DNA from: Bacteroidota bacterium
Lineage (GTDB): Bacteria; Bacteroidota; Bacteroidia; Bacteroidales; B39-G9
Length of the DNA: 27,349 nucleotides
Assembly: GCA_030592465.1 (NCBI GenBank)
Contig: JAUVJB010000004.1
Span: 1-27,349 of the forward strand
Direction of reading: 5' to 3'
Shown: positions 25,245 to 27,349 of the stretch, piece after piece
Position numbering within the stretch: the first letter of the stretch is position 1
Layout of the letters: every line of letters begins with the position of its first letter
Translations under genes and position numbers: made by a program
The notes under the pieces: generated by a model
Told to the model about the DNA's origin: nothing
The model's input: only the letters and a program-made list of their open reading frames with translations
Database searches by the model: none

Positions 25245-27349
25245 ATGACTGACAAAGAAATTGCTAAAAATAAAATTTCAGAATTAGTTGAGCGTTTTGG
25301 AGAACATATTGACCAATACAAAAAAGGCATTTACAACGAAACACAAACACGTGCCGATTATATTGACCCTTTTTTTGAAGCTCTTGGCTGGGATATTTAC
25401 AACAAACAAGGAAATTCAGAAGCATACAGAGATGTAATTCTTGAAGACAAAATTAAAAGTTGGAGGAGCAACAAAAGCTCCTGATTATTGCTTTACTCTT
25501 GCCGGCACAAAAAAATTTTTTGTTGAAGCAAAAAAACCATCAGTAAATATAAAAACAGATATTTTGCCCGCATATCAAGTGAGAAGATATGGCTGGAGCG
25601 CTAAACTTGCTATAGTTATTGTTACCGATTTTGAGGAATTTGCTATTTATGACTGCAATAAAAAACCAAACTTAAAAGATAAAGCTTCTGTTTGTCGTAT
25701 AAAATATATGACATACACTGATTATGTTAAAGAATTTGATTTTATATATGAGACATTTGCAAAAAAACAAATACTAAAAGGCAGTTTTGATAAATACATA
25801 CAAAGTGATGTTAAAAAAAGAGGCACAACAACTGTTGATAATGAGTTTCTTAAAGAAATTGAAAGCTGGCGTAAATATCTTGCTACTAGTTTCGCTTTAA
25901 GAAACAAACAGCTTACTGATGATGAAATTAATTATGCAGTTCAGAAGACAATAGACAGAATTATTTTTCTTAGGATTTGTGAAGACAGGAGTATAGAAAA
26001 ATACGGCAGATTGAAAGAAACTTTAAGAAATGGCAATTATTATAAAAATTTATTTGATATATTTGATCAAGCCGATAAAAAATACAACTCCGGACTTTTC
26101 GATTTTAAAAAAGATAAACTTACACAAACACTCACTGTTGACAATAAAGTAGTAAAAAATATTATTTCGCAACTTTATTATCCTGATTCACCTTATGAAT
26201 TTTCTGTATTTCCTATTGATATTCTTGGTCATGTTTACGAACGTTTTCTTGGTAAAATTATACGCTTAACACCTGCTCATTATGCAAAAATTGAAGAAAA
26301 ACCTGAAGTAAGAAAAGCCGGAGGTGTTTACTACACACCTAATTATATTGTTGATTATATTGTTGAAAACACTGTTGGAAAACTCATAAAAAATAAAACG
26401 CCAAAACAGATTGAAAAAATTAAAATATGCGACCCTGCCTGCGGTTCAGGCTCTTTCCTTATTGGCGCTTACCAGTATTTACTTAATTATCATTTGAAAT
26501 ATTATACTAATTTGAACAAGGGGTTGCAACCACTTATTCACAAAAAACTTGTTACACCTGATGGAAACCTGACAACTGCTGAGAAAAAGAGGATTTTGTT
26601 AAACAATATTTACGGCGTTGACATTGATTCACAGGCAGTTGAGGTAGCAAAACTTAATCTCTTGCTTAAAGCACTTGAAGGTAAGACAAAAGCATCTATA
26701 AACACACAACTTTCGCTTTTTAATGAACGTGTTTTGCCATCGCTTAACGAAAATATTAAATGCGGTAACTCTTTGATTGGCAGCGACTTTTATGATGCAC
26801 AGGCAACTTTATTCCCTGAACAAATAAAAAAAATTAATGCTTTTGACTGGGAAAAACAATTTCCTGAAATATTTGAAAATGGCGGCTTTGATGTTGTGAT
26901 TGGAAATCCACCGTATTTCAGAATAGACGATAAGAAATTTGAAAGTAATTATCTTAGAACAAAGTTCAAAACGACAGAGTTTAAAGTTGATATATATACA
27001 TTATTTATTGAGCATTTTATTAATTTAGGATTCGAAAAATTCGGGTTTATCATTCCTAATACAATCATGACAAATCTTACAGACAGGAAATTGCGAAAAT
27101 TAATTCTTAGAAAAACCCATATACATGAAATTATTAATTACAAAATACGTGTATTTGACCAAGCGGTTGTTCATTCAATGATAATAATATTAGATAAAAA
27201 TTTAAAAAATAGAAATATAAGAGTAAAACAAATCAGTGTAAACAATGAAGAAACATTTAATATTAAGCAAGACGATTTTTTAAAAAATAATAATTTTTCA
27301 TTTGATATTCGCTTATTTGGGAAAAATATTACTCTTTTTGAAAAAATAA
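25245..27349 (+). pseudogene. Eco57I-like type IIG restriction-modification enzyme, frameshifted and cut by window end
   Basis: The ATG at 25245 opens a 79-codon frame ending at 25484, but homology-like continuity switches to the +1 frame at an A4 run (25455-25458). Removing one A joins it to an open frame that runs to the window edge without a stop, giving about 700 aa so far. The joined protein has an N-terminal nuclease domain of PD-(D/E)xK type (PDY, then FVEAKK), a helical linker (IIFLRICEDRS), the GGVYYTPNYIVDYIV motif, adenine-methyltransferase motif I DPACGSGSFL and motif IV NPPY, and the start of a target-recognition region. Such single-chain enzymes methylate and cut the same site. 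The frameshift falls just before the nuclease Asp, so the nuclease is lost while an internal start (for example ATG 25708) could still give a methyltransferase. A sequencing error would give the same picture. The 3' end is outside the window. Confidence 0.88.

Noticed and set aside
25133..25330. Minus-strand open frame over the restriction gene start
   Set aside because: It overlaps the start and promoter of a recognisable gene and a dispersed repeat, with no family resemblance.
25455..25458. Phase-variable homopolymer at the frameshift
   Set aside because: Four As are too short for frequent slippage; a fixed indel or sequence error is more likely than a designed switch.
1..27349. tRNA, rRNA, insertion-sequence transposase or integrase genes
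   Set aside because: None was recognised on either strand by reading the spacers and the open frames.

Overview
The window reads as chromosomal DNA of a low-GC member of the Bacteroidota, probably a Bacteroidales/Marinilabiliales-like environmental lineage. The signs are a type IX secretion (T9SS) C-terminal sorting domain on a giant SprB-repeat protein, a PorT-like outer-membrane barrel, several lipoproteins, several matches to the Bacteroidota -7 promoter box TAnnTTTG, and start codons without clear Shine-Dalgarno sequences. The species cannot be named from this sequence.

Layout. (1) 21-1253, plus strand: a lipoprotein serpin. (2) 1494-9698, minus strand: a giant (about 2734 aa) secreted, repeat-built T9SS cargo protein that converges on the serpin. 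A strong hairpin terminator lies between them, and an 8-bp tandem repeat lies directly upstream of its promoter region. (3) 10128-16940, minus strand: a tightly packed four-gene cluster, read in the order tandem TIR-like protein, membrane-anchored nSTAND1 NTPase with WD40 repeats, secreted outer-membrane barrel, and lipoprotein with seven propeller-like repeats. Gene borders overlap by 8 nt, are spaced by 12 nt, and overlap by 1 nt, so one operon is very likely. (4) 17129-22266, minus strand: a HAMP/SpoIIE-type PP2C phosphatase preceded, 26 nt away, by a nucleotide-translocase-like membrane protein with a HEAT-repeat region and a degenerate cyclic-nucleotide-binding fold. (5) 22394-23164, plus strand: a queuosine-precursor transporter, convergent with kdsA (23166-23984, minus). 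(6) 24244-24903, minus strand: a small leucine-rich-repeat lipoprotein. (7) 25245 to the window end, plus strand: an Eco57I-like type IIG restriction-modification enzyme, broken by a +1 frameshift just before its nuclease motif and cut by the window edge.

How the parts may work together. The most unusual unit is the TIR / nSTAND1-WD40 / outer-membrane barrel / propeller lipoprotein operon. The first two products resemble immune or signalling components (a TIR domain with its predicted catalytic Glu, a sensor NTPase with WD40 repeats). The other two are predicted to be envelope proteins. This suggests a signalling or defence system that reaches from cytoplasm to cell surface; that function is inference. 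The upstream pair (HEAT/cNMP translocase-like protein plus SpoIIE phosphatase) lies on the same strand and may be a separate regulatory module. The 188-nt gap before the TIR gene holds dispersed repeats, so co-transcription with it is uncertain. The other plus-strand genes and kdsA are ordinary housekeeping or accessory functions.
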